64,000 bases of DNA from the NCBI GenBank assembly GCA_022410635.1, contig JAJVDF010000126.1:2212322-2276321 (forward strand), written 5' to 3'. This stretch comes from Tretioscincus oriximinensis. Lineage: Eukaryota > Chordata > Lepidosauria > Squamata > Gymnophthalmidae. Below are positions 23,701 through 38,700 of the stretch, piece by piece. The number at the start of each line of letters is the position of its first letter. The stretch's first letter is position 1. The notes below the pieces were generated by a model, which was given only the letters and a program-made list of their open reading frames with translations, ran no database searches and was not told the DNA's origin. Made by a program: the position numbers and the translations under genes.

Positions 23701-26700
23701 CTTCAGGAAGTAAATTCCACAGGCCGATGACCCTCTGGGTGAAAAAATACTTTCCTTTGTCTGTTCTCACTTTTCTACCCAACAGCTTTAAGGAGTGCCC
23801 TCTGGTCCAACAGTTTTAAGGAGTGCCCTTTGGAAATACTATTTCTTTCCATGGGTTTTGCTTGCAAGGAAATCCTAGGATGACACAGAGGGATGAAATG
23901 GAGAATCATAGGTTTGTGATTTTCCTGCACTATACCTGTTCTCAACCAGCTCTGAGAGCAATGTATCAACACATGGACCCCTGGCTCCCGAGACGTATAT
24001 GAGGTTTAACTAGAATAATTATGACCATGTGGTCAAAACCCACATAGCAGCAAGCAGACTGGCACTGCAAGTAAAACTCCACATATAGAAATGAAGATTC
24101 TGGCCAGAATTCATGAAGAAACTGGAAGTTTGGCCAAACGTTGGCTATTTTAAGTTTTCCATAGACAATTCTAGGCAGAATTATTGCCCTTGTTTGCACA
24201 TATCTGTTTTACAAAAATGTTAATGTGTTAGCTTGATCCACATTAGCTGCTGCTACACACACTTGCATTCAGCAGACTCATCCACATTAGAAATAGAACA
24301 ATATATGTGCCTTCATACGTGTCTCTAGGATACTCCATCCATACACCGATATGACATAGGATGACATTGATGGTATGCAATAGGATGAAATGGTGGTGAA
24401 TCACATGCTGAGTCCAGTTTACATCATCCCTTTCTTTAAGTCGGCTCCGCATCTGCCCTCAAGGCTGAACTGCAGTTGCCAGCTCACCCCCTCTTCATTG
24501 ATGATGACATCTGAAGCTGTTTTGAAGGAATTTGATATCTAAACTTCTGTAATTACATTTTAACTTCACCTACATTCCAAACAGATTTTTCCTATGTAAA
24601 AAATCCTCTGCTGTTAGTGTAGATTTGGCAGCATTACTAAACATTTGGAGGGAATTAATATGTTCTACCAATAATTCATTTTAAGGGGTTGTTACAACAT
24701 ATTTAATGTGGATTAGCACTAGGTCCATGCAAACAGTGTGGATTAATGAGTCCTCTAAACATGGCTTTTGCTGTAAAGTTGCTTCCTCTTACTCCATTCA
24801 GTCAAAAAAGAGAAATGATGTGAATCTTCATATACAACAAAATGCTCTAAAGCTCTATTTGCACAAAGGGAAAAACTAGGCTATGCAAGGATTCATACGG
24901 TTCCCATTAAGTCCAAAGGGCTTTAGCCTTGCATGGTTCTCACATTTTGAGCAGAGTTCATGCCAAGTGCAGCTTAATGCAATTCACGTTAAGTACAAAA
25001 GAAGGGCCATACTGGATCAGGCCACAGCCCATCTAGTTCAGCATTCTGTGTCACACAGAGGCCCACCAGATGCACCTGGGCAGCCCGAACAGAGGAAAGC
25101 AAAATATGCACCTGTTCATGACTCCCTGCAAATGGCATTTCAGGAGCACTACCTGTTGCTCCATCCCAGAGGCAGCATCCAGATATCCATCCTAGTACCC
25201 ATTTATACACTTGGTATCCATAAACCTGTCTAGTCCAAGCTGTTAGTTACCACTACTTCATCAGGAAATAAATTCCATGGACCAATGATCCTCTGGGTGA
25301 AAAAATACTTTCCTTTGTCTGTTCTCACTTTTCTACCCAACAGCTTTAAGGAGTGCCCTCTGGTCCTTGTGTTGTGTGGTACAGAAAACATTTTTTCTCT
25401 GTTCACCCTGTCCATCCCATGCATGATTTTGTACACTTCAATCAGATCACCTCTCAAACGTCGCCTTTCGAGGCTGAAGAGGCCTAGANGTTGCAGCCTG
25501 ACTTCGTAAGGGAGGTGCTCCAGACTCTTGATCATTTTTGTTGCCCTTTTTTGCAACTTCTCCAGTTCCAAAATATCCCTCTTGAGGTGTGGTGACCAGA
25601 ATTGAACACAGTATTCCAAATGTGGCCTCACCACAGATTTATAAAGAGGCAAAACAACATTTGCTGACTTGTTTTCAATTCCTTTCCTAATTATCCCCAG
25701 CATGGAATTTGCCTTTTTTGCTGCTGCTGCACACTGGGTTGACATTTTCATTGAATTGTCCACTAACACCCCAAGATCCTTTTCTTGCTCGGTCACAGAA
25801 AGCTTGGTTCCCATCAGTTGGTAGGAGTAATTGGGGTTCTTTGCCCCAGCATGCATGACCTTGCACTTGCTTAAATTGAAGTGCATTTGCCACTTTGATG
25901 CCCACTTACCCAATTCCAATAGATCACTCTAGAGTGCCTTACAATCACTTTCAGTTTTCACTACCCTGAACAGTTTAGTGTCGTCAGCAAACTTGGCTAC
26001 TTCACTATTTACCTCGGCATCCAAATCATTTATAAATATATTGAAAAGCAAGGGTCCCAGTACAGACCCCTGGGGTACCCCACTTCTTACCTCTTTCCAC
26101 TCAGAGAACTGTCCATTTATTACTACCCTCTGTTTTCTATCTTTTAGCCAGTTTTCAATCCAGAACAAAGTTTGTCCTCTTATACCAAGAGTGTGGAGCT
26201 TTTTAAAGCCTTCTGAAAATCTAGACAGACAATATCAACTGGATCCCCTTTATCTACATGTTTGTTAACACTCTCAAAGAATTCTAGCAAGTTAGTAAGG
26301 CTTGATTTACCTTTGCAGAAGCCATGCTGAGTTTCATTCAGCAATGCGTGCTTCTCCACGTTAACCAAGGAAATTTTTGTACATGTTCGAGGATTCTCAT
26401 ATGGTCCTTGGGGCAAAGGCAGAAGCAGTGGGTGCATGGCACCAAGAGAAATCTTTGCAGATCTCCCCGATGCTTCAGCTGACTGACAGCATTTTAAAAT
26501 ATCTGTGCTAGAGCAGCGGTAAGGGAAGTTAAAATGCTGTCAGCAAAAGCAACAGGGAGATCTGCAAAGATTTCTTCCGGTCCTTGTGTCTGTTTCTGAC
26601 TCTCTTGGGACCCAAAAGTAGATTCAAGGATCCCATTCCTGGTTTAATACAAGAAAAACCTGTGGAAAACTAGGCCTTTTTTTAAAAAAAATGCCATGCC

Positions 26701-29700
26701 ATCTTTGCTTGCTTGATGAGCACACAGCATAGCTTCACACTTTCCTTGCTCTGTGTGGCTGGTAAAATGGAACCAGGTAATGAGGAAAATCAATGAAATG
26801 GATCTAAACCCATTTTGCAGTTTCCTTGTAGTTGGAGCACAGCTTCAGTTTGATAGGATTAAAGAGATTCCTTTCAATGCAAATTGTAGTTGATTAAAAC
26901 TAGATGGAGGTTGAAGTATTTACTTTCCTTTTCCCTGGTTGTCAAGATGACAACTCCCTAAGCACACGTGGATGCAGCTTTAGTTTGAAAGGTATGTATA
27001 ATATTATGCTGGGAGAAGGATTGTCATTTCAATACTTAAGTTTTCTCTGGCAATAAGGAATGGTAAGCAGAGATGCTCATGTGTCCATTATGTTTGCATT
27101 AAAAAAACCCCAATGAATTCTAGTCATCTTGTATTCCATCTCAGGTTTATCAGACATTAATAAGAGAAAAGCACTTCTTTCAAAAAGTTTGAAAGACTTG
27201 TTCATAATTGGATCAATTTTGAAAGGTGTATTATTATGCTTACTTTTGAACTGTGCATGATTCTCAAGCCATGAGGGAAAACTTGATAGGCAATTAATTA
27301 TATGTCTTTTTTTGTTCCTTGCAGAGAAGTTTCAACTCCATTAGCTCTTTATTTGAAACAATGTATTTGAATTAGCTCCTTCTGAGAATCAATTTACTAA
27401 ATAAAAGCTAAATCATTTTATAAATAAATTTTGCAAACACTGATGGATTCTCACAGCCACACTCAACAGTTGTTTACAAAATAAACAAGGTAGATAACTG
27501 AACTAAGTATCATAGATTTGCCTGCCTAAATCCTCAAAAATCCTAATCTGATTGCTTAATGGTATGTTTTTGATTGATAGGTAACCGAGTGTTCACAGAA
27601 GTAATGCAGGTAACTGAAAGAAGTTACCTGCATTTTGCTTAAACATCTAATTAGAAGAAGAAAGAGGAGGAGGAGGAGGAGGAGGAGGAAAAGAAGGAGA
27701 AGGGACCCNGAGTGGCTTACAAGTTTATTATTCCATCTTCCCCACCATGTTTGTAGTGGTACTCATTTATCTACTTGCATTTGCTTTTGAACAGCTGGGT
27801 TGGCTGAAGCTAAGGCCAGTAGAGGGTGCTCACCCTCTCCATGACCAACACATAGGCTTCGAATGCTGATATCTATGTTGAAATACCGAAGCTCTTAACC
27901 ACTGTACCACTGTGCCACTTTAAAAAATAACAAAAATCCAGTTACTTCAAGAAACATGCTGAACTGTAATATCTGGACTATATTAACAAGCAATTGTTGC
28001 AAGACAGCCTTGCTTGCAATAATTATCCAACATTTCCAAGTGGGCAAGCTTTGAGCCCTTAGCACAGTCACAGTTGTAGTTTGCATAGGTAGGAATATCA
28101 AACCCCATCCAAAATCTCCTTTGTCCACTGTAATGACTTAGGTTCGCTTTACCTCTCTGGCAGCTCTTTCTCCAGCCTGAACAGCCCCTTCCATATAGCC
28201 ACTCCACTGGGTAGCCGTCTCAGTACCAGCAAAATAGATTTTACCAATTGGCTCTCGAATCACCCTTCAAAACAAAATTACAAAGCTTAGAAATAAATTG
28301 TGAGAATCGTAATTCATTTCTGGTTGATATAATGGACCTGCAATATACTAGGAGCTTTTCTTCTATATGGTAGTGTAAACTAAGAGAGGATCTGTCCTCT
28401 TACACCCCCTTCAGATCACTCCTCATCTCATCTGCCCTTCACATTTTTCATGAATATCCTGGCTAAATAACATGGAGATGAGATGACAATAGCTGCAGAC
28501 ACACGTAGGATGTATGTCTACACCCATTATGTGACGGGACTACTAGCCTCTCCCACATCCTGCTGTGGCCCACGTAGAATATGGGCAGATGGACAGGTGA
28601 CTCCTCAAAGCTTGAAATAAGCAGTAAATCCATCTTTTGGCCACACATGTGTCTGCAGCCAATATGAGTGCCATACTCTAACATTTTGGAGACACTTTCA
28701 GTTTGGAAAAAATATTACTCCAAGAAGTTCCAAATATAATTCAACTTATAAAGGCCTTTCTATCTTTTGAAAGGAAATATAGTTTTGAAAGAACAATCAT
28801 GTGGGAATTCTCTCTCTGTTTTATCTGCTTTTTTCTCTGCAAGATTACAATTCCATGTCTTTAGCATTTTTCCCCATCATGTTTTAATTGTTGAAAAAGT
28901 TGTTCAATGTAATCCTAAAAGATAATAAAATCTTATTCTTTTCCCTATGTGATAGTATACTGTGTGCCCTGGGCATTGGGATGCTTATGGTTATCTTGTT
29001 GTTCCATAACAATAATAAAAATATGTAACTTTACCTTCCATATTGAGACATAATGCCTGGTGGAAAGTAGGCTGTGTAGCAACCACCTGAATATTGTTCT
29101 GCACTCCAATTCTTTTCTTCATAATGTACTGGCTGTAACAAATCAAGAAAATTCACGGCAGAATTAAAAATAGAAATGTTGCATGTTTTTTCATTATAAG
29201 GATTTATAGAGGTTATACTTCGTTAAGCCATTCTAGTATCAGTGAACTTTTTCACTTTAAATATTTTTTTATTAATTACTTTAAGTTACACATCTCAGTA
29301 CCAGACCAGAATGTACCAGTAGTTTTATCATTATTCCTCAAGGAAAACTTTTAAAGTAGTAGGATAAAAGTGGATTAATTGGTAGGAAAAAGCTGCAGAA
29401 GTGAATCCTGTGGCATTTTAGTTTGATAAGAAAATATTGAGTGCCATTTTCTAGAGGCTACACTTTGTGTATGTGTGAGTTTGCTGGGGGTGAGGGGGTT
29501 GCACACATTTACTACAAAATAGTTATAATCTGTGCTCTGGGTCTATATTCTATTTGTAAACTGCAAAGGAGTCTTTCGCTGTATTTTAGAAACAGCTTTC
29601 AAGATAGTTCCAAACTGAGCTCCTTCAAATACCTCTTTTCTTCTTGCGAGAATTTTATACTGGAGAACATGGATCAGAAATAATAAGATAGTCTCACAGT

Positions 29701-32700
29701 ATTGTTTCAAAGATGCTTTTGAGACTTTTATGTTATATGTAATCAGAACCTTTATGAACAATAAACAAACAAATAAATATTTGATTCAGCTGCACTACAA
29801 AATGTGAGATTGCATGTTTAATCTGCAGTATTTTCCTCTCAATCCACATATTCTGCAGAATACTATTTTCTTCTGGGAATAATTTTTGCCCGAAGGCTTA
29901 CATTTTTATTCTATCTTCCCCATCAAGTTAATGATGGTACTCATTTATCTAACTGATATGCAAATTACGAATTTGCATCTCTTTCGAATAGCTGAGTTGG
30001 CTAGAGCTGCAGGCTAGTGGAAGGCACTCACCCCTCCCCATGTCCGACACAGGGCTTCGAAACTCGATCTCCCAAATGGAAAACCGCCTTCTTAGCGACT
30101 GCGCCATTCATGCCATGGAATATGTTTTAAGGAACACTGAAATTTTTCAAAAATTTACAATGCAATCCTTATGTGGCTGCAGTGGTCCATGAATAAAACC
30201 ACCACTTGTTTCAGCTTGCATTCTTATATTGTATAGAAGTTACAGTGAAATATAGTTGCTAAATGGTGCAGTCAGATCTGGGAGTTCCAGCGTCTGAATC
30301 TTTACTTGGTCTTGGGAGGGTATACTGGGTGATCTTAAGCCTGTCATTGACTTGCCATATAGAAATTAGAACGTAAGAATTAATCTATAAATCTTGTGCA
30401 TCTCAAAACTTGTTCTCATTTTTTTCTTATTTGTGCATAGCTATGGACAATTACATATTGCAAGTTTTCTAATATTTATTTTGGAAATGGCATTTTAGGG
30501 TTTGGATGTTAATTGTGCAGAGCTCATGCAAACTATGGGGAGTGCATGAAAGACAGTGGGAGCCTTCCAAGCACTTGCTCCATTTTTCTGTACAGCCTGG
30601 GGAAATATGGTATTCACGTTGCATTGCTCTGCACAATTTCCAGCAGCATCTCACTCACCTGTCAAAGCATTGGTTATTTACACTTAAGGATTTCATTTTA
30701 TCTATCATCTGTTATCTTTAAGTCCAGAAGAATATATATATAAGAACAGACTTATTGTTCATGAGGTTTATCCCTACGTTGGTTGATATTATTAATATTC
30801 TACCAATTTTAGATGCTTCTTTCCTTACATATAAAGCTTCATCTGTTCCAAATACTTTTGCATAAATTTCACAGATTTTCTTCTTCCTACATAAAGAAGG
30901 AAAATGTACTAAAATCCATCAATGTGTTAATAAAATTAATGCAACAGGATTAAACATTCAAATAAATATATTTCCATGACTTATTTTGCTTTAAACTGAA
31001 GACTCATTTTTTGTTAATTAGTTGCACCTCTCTTGTGCTTCCTGTTCCTTGGGTTCCTTGGACAATCCGCACTCCTGGCACTTCTTCATACCTGGTGTCC
31101 CCTCCCCACAATCTCCCATGATCAACACTACTTCTACTCCCACCTGGAGTGCCTTGCCAGGAGGGCTGTCAGAGGTGCAAAGACCATCAAGAACTGGATG
31201 TGTCCTAGAAGTCAGGGGAGTAAGAAGGGGATATAGGGCTAACAGGATTAAATTGTGGTCCCCACCCCCATAACCTGCTGACTCCCAAATCTTCTCAAGA
31301 CTAGCCCTACCCTGTACTGCTCTCACCCCAGCTACTGAAGCTCATACCACACTTTTAAGCCTCTGAGAAGGCAGTGATAAAGAGGGCATGAGCAAACTGT
31401 TCCATGCTGATGCTCCTGTCTTAAACTGGGCCAAGCTAGGATTAATTACTAGTTTGTGATCCTGACCAGATACAATATAGGCCAAAAAATAAGCTGCTAC
31501 AGAAAAAAAGAAGTGGAATCAGCTGATTTCAGCATTCCCGGGGAGGTAAAAGAAAGATCTGCTTAGATCTCCTGCTGCCCTGGATTNCAGGCTTTGGGGG
31601 TTCTTCTGCCTTTCCCAGAAGACCGAAAAGGACAGGATTTCCAATCTGACTCCCATTCGAGCTCACAGCAAAGTTGTTGCCAGAGTTAACTTAAAGCGAA
31701 TTGCTGAGCGGTCTGAGCATGACCAATTCTTTTTCTATGAGGATTTAAAGGGAAATGCATGTGGCCAACTCGGATCCAGGCAGCTCTGGATCTCGTTTTT
31801 TCCCCTTGTGAGAACCACAGAAAGCTGGGAACAGGTGTTTAACTTTGAAGAAATTTTAATCCAAGAACCAGTATTTCCTGAGTGGCTCAACTCTATGAAC
31901 TGTTTTGATGTCTTTTCATTTATAAAGCTTGTTGGATGACTCTTACCATACCTTTGTCTTAATAACTATAAGCTGATAAATGGAATTTAGGGAAGGAGCT
32001 GAACTTTGTAAACTTCACTTTTTCAATAGTCCTTGAACTCAATCTCAGAAAAATAAAACACATTCATGAAATCTGTCGCAGGATATAGACAGAATTATTT
32101 ACCAACATTCAAATCTGTAAGAATTTGATTTACCGTATTTATCTTTTAAAAATGTACTATTGTGTATTATAGTTACCAGAATTACCAGTTTTTAAAACAC
32201 TTTTAGAATTTGCATTTTCTTACCTCTCTTCTTTACTGACATCTGCTAGTCTATAAGCTTTTCTTGTAAGGATAAAGCTAAATAGGTGAAGAAATTGCAT
32301 GTAAATATTACATTAATGAAATAGAAGATTTGAAAATTGTATAGCATTTTTAGTACGCAAAGATGTTTTAAAAAATGCAATACATTTTGCATAGCATGAT
32401 ACTGCCAGAGAACTAATGATATAAGCAAAAGGTATGTACAGCATTATGGACACTTCAGGACTTTTTCCTCAGTGGCAATTGGGTGGTCTTTGTGCTCTCA
32501 ATCCTTCTGTAATCCACCTTTCCTAACACTGAAGGAAGAGGGCAGACTGTGTTTGAACAATTCCATCTCATGTTGACTAAGAAGTGGTTCTTTTCTGTGT
32601 CTGGTTACAGTCATAGTTATTATATATGTGGTACCTAACTTCAATACAATAGGCAAAGATACTGGGCACATGAAATCTGAGCTATTGCTACCCCTGTCCT

Positions 32701-35700
32701 ATGTATTTTTACTTGGGAGGGATTTTTGGGCAGATAATGTTTAAAGATCTGGTAATCATAGTTGAAGCACCCTTTCACATTTCAGATATATTTACTATTT
32801 GAATTTTCTTCATTAAAAATTAAAAAATAGGCAGATTTTTGCAACATCTAGGAGCATGGTCACACACTGCTTTTAGAGTAGTTTGAAGTTACCCAATTCA
32901 GTGATAGCACCCTAAGAGATCCTATTAGATTTGAGCAAATAAGACTAGAATCACCTTGACGTAACTACCATAGCTTTAGAAATACCTTGTCTAGATTGGG
33001 CCTAACCTAAACGACTATAACAATAACAAATGCATCATTGATCCAACCCAAGCAGGACATTTGTTATGTGATCGTTATACAATAAACTCTCTTCAGGCAC
33101 AGTATGTAGTCATGAAATAGAAATGGTAAAATGTAATGTTTCCATTTATGAAATATATATATCACAGCAAGAAATAAATTTGGTTTTCTGCATATTTTCT
33201 CAGGCTATCTAATACACAATCTATAACTTCACACAAGCCCTTTAAGAGGTTTTTACTCATCTTTTTTGCAGTTAAATGTAACTGTTGGATTTATTACCCC
33301 ATGAGAGCAGGTACAGAGTCATCGGGTTTCGTGTCATCTAAGGTGATTGAAATTGGTGACTCTTCATCCAGAATCATTGTACAGCCACAAAAATCTGAAG
33401 AAAAAAGATAAGGAGTAAGAATATCTGAGAGTGAGTTAAGCTATTTGCAATCAAAACCTTTATTAATATTTAAGCATATTCATGCCTACTTAAAAAAAAA
33501 CTTCAAGAAATGCACAATCAAATTCAGAGCTCCCACAGGAAATATTATTGCTCTCTGCAAGATCCAGAATATAATGATATGCTTTCCTATTTCCTGCTGA
33601 GATTATAAATAACAGTAGCAAAACAAAACAACACCCAGAGACAGAATATTTTGTAGATATGCTGTGCATTAATACAGCTGCCTAGTGAAAGCACAAACGC
33701 ATTGATTAACTGAAGCCATGGCTACACTTACCAGTCAAAGCAAAGTATTTTTGCACTGAGTTGGAATAGTTATTTGTAAACCACTTCCATCCACTGGTGG
33801 GTGGAATGTTTTTCATTTTTTGCATTCTCCAGGAGCAGAAATAAAAAAATGCTATAATTCAGTCCTTTCATGTGAGTGGACAAAAAAACATTGTGCAATT
33901 TGTATGCATAGTGTTTGCAGGGGTTTTCTCCCCCCCCCCCCCCCAACTGCAGTGAGGGGAGGGAAGGTTGAACATTTCTGAATATGGGAGGCCAAGACTA
34001 CAGCATTTCCACTTCCTTCTGGAATCTTTCCATAGCAAAAGTCCGATTGTGGACTGCTGATAACCAGTCCACTGGTCAAGTCATTAGTGGTGTAAACGCT
34101 CCATTCCTAGTAATTGGTTGCACCAGTTGCCACTCACGTGAATCTGGCCTAAATTACCATTGTTTAATTTCCTCATTCACTCATACTTCCTTAAGTTTGT
34201 TAGTTTCCTTAAGAACCTTTACTTTTGTTTAAACTGATATCACACGTACCCAGCTTCTTCCAGAAAGCTTCTTTGTAGTACATCATGCACTTAATAACAG
34301 AACCCATAGGGATCCGTTGAATTAACTGGTTCCTTGTTGCTGGCAGTTCTGGCTTGAAATGAATCTTAGTGGTTAAGATTGGAGGGATTGCACTTATCAC
34401 ATACCTGCTCTGCAAAACAGGACACAAATTATATTAGAAACATATCCCAGAACACTAACAAGAGCAACTTTTAAGGGGATATTGTACAACATACGCATTC
34501 AAAAGAGCATAACCTAACATTTGTAACAGAGTCACTGTTGGCTAAACCCAAAAAGGAAACAAGTTGTCTTTCTCTATCAAATGCCAGATTTTGGGGATTT
34601 TTTGCCAGTATAAGAAGCAAAACAGTACATGAGAGTGGGATTGATTATATTGGCCTAAAAGCTGCATCAAACATGCCCCCTTTTAAAGGTCTACTATTCA
34701 ATTTGATTACCTTGTAGATCTCATGGTTCAGAGTCTCCACAATGACATTATCTCCTGACTGATCAATATAGACTACAGGACTCTCCAGATTGACATTGCT
34801 TTTGAGCCGTTCCATTATCTTCTCAGTTATCTGTCCAGAACCCCCAACAAACTTCCTCTCCTGGGAACAACAGAGATACCAGTTGTTGAATAAGAATATA
34901 CTGTTAATGTTGGTAGCAATGATGACAAACACATTAGAGAACAGATTAAGTTGAAAGGTTGAAAACATTCAGGAGTAGAGATTTTGAAGTTATTATCAAC
35001 AAAAGACCCAGCAGTAGCTTCAAAAGAGACTTCAATCTGAAGTAGATTTGATGCTGCTAGAAAGCCCAAGGAAAAGGGGGAGAAAATTGCCAGGAGAGAG
35101 CTTGGAGTTTGGGGATTTTTAGCAGTTTAAAAAGCAGTTTTTTACTGCAAAACAAAGCCCCTGAAGAGGGGGAGGAGCTTGCTGGTGAGTCAGTGGGAGG
35201 ACCTAGCAAACAAGCTCAGTCACATCTTCTTTCCAGCCCAAGGAAAAGGGGAATAAAATCGCCAGGAGAGAGAGCTTGGAGTTTGGGGATATTTAGCAAA
35301 CAAATTACTAAAAGATAAGAATAAAAAATACTAGTTTTGTTATTTATTAAAAAAAAATACAACTTTAATTATATCCAAAAGATAAAGTTTTTTTTTAAAA
35401 AAACTAAATATTTTAATATATCGTAATAAAATTCACTTCATAACATATACTAAAGGAATAGTTTTAATAGATTTGCTAAAATATCTTAGATAGTAACCAT
35501 AACTAAAGGATCTTGAAACAGATGATAATTTCAATAGTAATAAAAGTAAAATAAAAATATATTAGGAATGAAGGTAGACAGCTAGCAGGGGGAAGGGGGC
35601 TTCCCAGTTTTGCACTGAATGTCAGATATATGATTATGTACCTGCCAGTGAGAAGTCATGGGTGTATGTTCGGTGCAAGGAGCTCCTGGCTCTCAGGGAA

Positions 35701-38700
35701 TGTGGTTCTTCCCTTGAGGCTAAGGTAGCTGACCTGGAGAAGCAGAGAGACAGAAATAGGCATCAGGATGAGACCTCTAGGGATGCAGCACAAGCATCCC
35801 ACTCCCAGGAGTGCAGTGCTCCAGCTGCCTTGAAGAATGGAGGTTTCAGGCAGAAAGGACATCAGACCAAGGAAGAGGGACTGCTTCCCTCAGTGGGGAC
35901 CTCTTCCTTGGACAATAATCAGTATCCTCTAGCACCAAGGATTGTCCTCCATGGGTGGTGTGAGGGGGGCTCTTGTAGTAGGTGATTCGATTGTCAGGCA
36001 TATAGAGAGGGGTGTGTGTGATGGGCATGCTGACCGCATGGTAACATGCCTGCTGGGTGCTAAGGTGGCGTACATCACGCTACATCTAGATAGGCTGATA
36101 GTTCCGGGGTGGAGCCAGGTGTTGTGATACATGTTGGTACCAATGACATTGGGAGAGCTAAGTGGGGAGTCCTGGAAGCCAAATTTAGATTGCTAGGTAG
36201 AAGGTTGAAATCCAGGACCTCCAAGGTAGCATTTTCTGAAATCCTACCTGTTCCACGTGCAGGACCAGCTAGACAGGCAGAGATTAGAAGCTTCAATGCG
36301 TGGATGAGGCTATGGTGTCATGTAGAAGGTTTTAAATATGTCAGGAACTGGGGGACATTTTGGGACAGGCCATACTTGTACAAAAGGGATGGGTTGCACT
36401 TGAACCAAGATGGAACCAGACTGCTGGCACATAATATTAAAAAGATTGCAGAGCAGCTTTTAAACTGATATCTGGGGAAAGCTGACAGGAGTTGGGCAGC
36501 ATCCAGTTCAAGATAGTGTAAATGTAAACGAAATTGCTGAGGAACAGAATTATGCAGATAATATAGTATTGGAGGGGGAACCCGGTTGTAGTATTCAAGT
36601 AAAAAAGCTGTAATGAGCAAACTGTGGTTTCTCACAAATAAATAGGGCCAAACATGCACTGAAGGGCATATAAATGCCTGTATGCAAATGCCAGAAGTCT
36701 CCGAACAAAAATAGGGGAGTTGCATACAGAAAAGATAAGAAAGGGAGGCCTGGTGGTGGTGTAGCCTTGTACGTTAAAGAAGAGATTGAATCCTACGAAC
36801 TTGAATTTCCAGGTAAAACAGATCCATCCACAGAAGCACTGTGGATAACATTATCAAGTCAGAAAATAAGACTAATATTGGGAGTATGCTACCAGCCGCC
36901 TAACAAAACACCTGAAATCGATACTCATTTGGAACATGAGGCCATTGAAGTTTCCAAAAAGGGAAGGGTAGTAATAATGGGAGACTTCACCTATCCACAC
37001 ATTGATTGGGCAAACACTTGCTCAACTCATGAAAAAGAAATAAAATTCTTAGACATGCTGATTGCTTACTAGAGTAGGTGGTTTTAGAACGAACCAGGGG
37101 CAAGGGAATCCTGGATTGAGTCCTAAGTAATGAACAGGATCTGACACAAGATGTAACTGTAACTGATCCCATAGGAAACAGTGACCTCTATACAATAACT
37201 TTCAACTTGAACGTGGATAGAAAATTGTCAAGCAGTTCTAAAACAGAAACCTTCAACTTTCACAAAGGAAATTTTCCCAAAATGAGGAAAATGGTAAAAA
37301 GAAAATTAAAAGGGAAAGTGAGAAAAATCCAGTCCCTTCAAGAAGTGTGGAAACTATTTGCAAATACAATATTGGAAGCTCAAATAAAATGCATTCCCGA
37401 GAGAAGAAAGGGATCCACCAAGTCCAAAAGGACACCTGTATGGCTTACCACTGCAGTAAGGGAAGTCATTAGAATGAAGAGAAACTCATTTAAAAAGTGG
37501 AAGGCTTATCCTAGTGAGAACAGAATGGAGCACAAACTGTAGCAAACCAAATGCAAGGTTGCAGTCAGGGATGCGAAGAAAAACTTTGAAGAGCACATTG
37601 CAAAGAATATTAGAAGAAATAATAAGGACTTTTTCAAATACATCAAAAATAAGAATGCTATCAGGAATGCAGTCGGACTACTAGACAGCAATGGACAAAA
37701 GGGGATAATCAAGGAGGACGTGAGGATTTCAGAGAAGTTAAATGATTTTTTTGCTTCAGTTTTCACTGAAGAAGTCAAAAGGTATTTACCCACAACAGAT
37801 TTAGTCTTCTCAGGAAGAACACCAGAGGAATTAAGCTGGATAGAGATAACAAGGGAGGAGGTCCTTGCTAACCTTAATAAGCTGAACATTAATAAATCCT
37901 CAGGGCCAGATAGCATTCATCCAAGAATTCTTAAGGAACACAAATGTGAAATTGCTGAACTTCTGACCAAAACATTTAATCTTTCCTTAAGATCAGGCAC
38001 AGTACCAGTAGATTGGAGGGTAGCTAATGTAACACCAATCTTCAAAAAAGGATCCCAGGGTAATCCTGGAAATTATAGACCCATCAGTTTAACATCAGTT
38101 CCAGGTAAAGTGTTGGAAACCATAATTAAGGACAAGATTACTAAATACATGGAGACGTAGGCATTGCTGAATGAAACTCAGCATGCTTTCTGCAAAGGTA
38201 AATCATGCCTTACCAACTTGCTAGAGTTCTTTGAGAGTGTTAACAAACATATAGATAAAGGGGATCCAGCTGATATTGTCTATCTAGATTTTCAGAAGAC
38301 ATTTGATAAAGTCCCCCATCAAAGGCTCCTAAAAAAGCTCCACACTCATAGTGTAAGAAGACAGACTTTGTCCTGGATTGGAAACTAGTAAAAGATAGAA
38401 AACAGAGAATAGTAATAAATGGACAGTTCTCTGAGCGGAAAGAGGTAAGAAGTGGAGTACCTCAGAAGTCCGTACTGGGACCTTTGCTTTTCAATATACT
38501 CATAAACAATCTGGTTGCCGAGGTAAATAGTGAAGTAGCCAAGTTCGCTGATGACACTAAACAGTTCAGGGTAGCGAAAACTGAATATGATTGTAAGGCG
38601 CATCAGAGTGATCTATTGAAATTGGGTGAGTGGGCATCGAAGGGCAAAATGCACTTCAATTTAAGCAAGTGCAAACAGCCCCAATTACTCCTACCAACTG

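Larger units (their letters stand above)
22913..28152 (-). other. MAOA: MAOA intron 13
   Basis: 5240 bp, donor GTAAAG. Largely filled by CR1 tails at 23411 and 24996, the foldback at 26440 and a SINE at 27653. Remaining stretches (23831-24995, 26580-27650) show nothing recognisable. Confidence 0.85.

Noticed and set aside
25230..25919. 229-codon minus-strand gene
   Set aside because: It is CR1 reverse transcriptase with an in-frame stop and 5' truncation, not a host gene.
36674..37072. 132-codon gene with Gly-Asp-Phe and His-Ile-Asp-Trp
   Set aside because: It is the endonuclease part of the CR1 copy, carrying an internal deletion.
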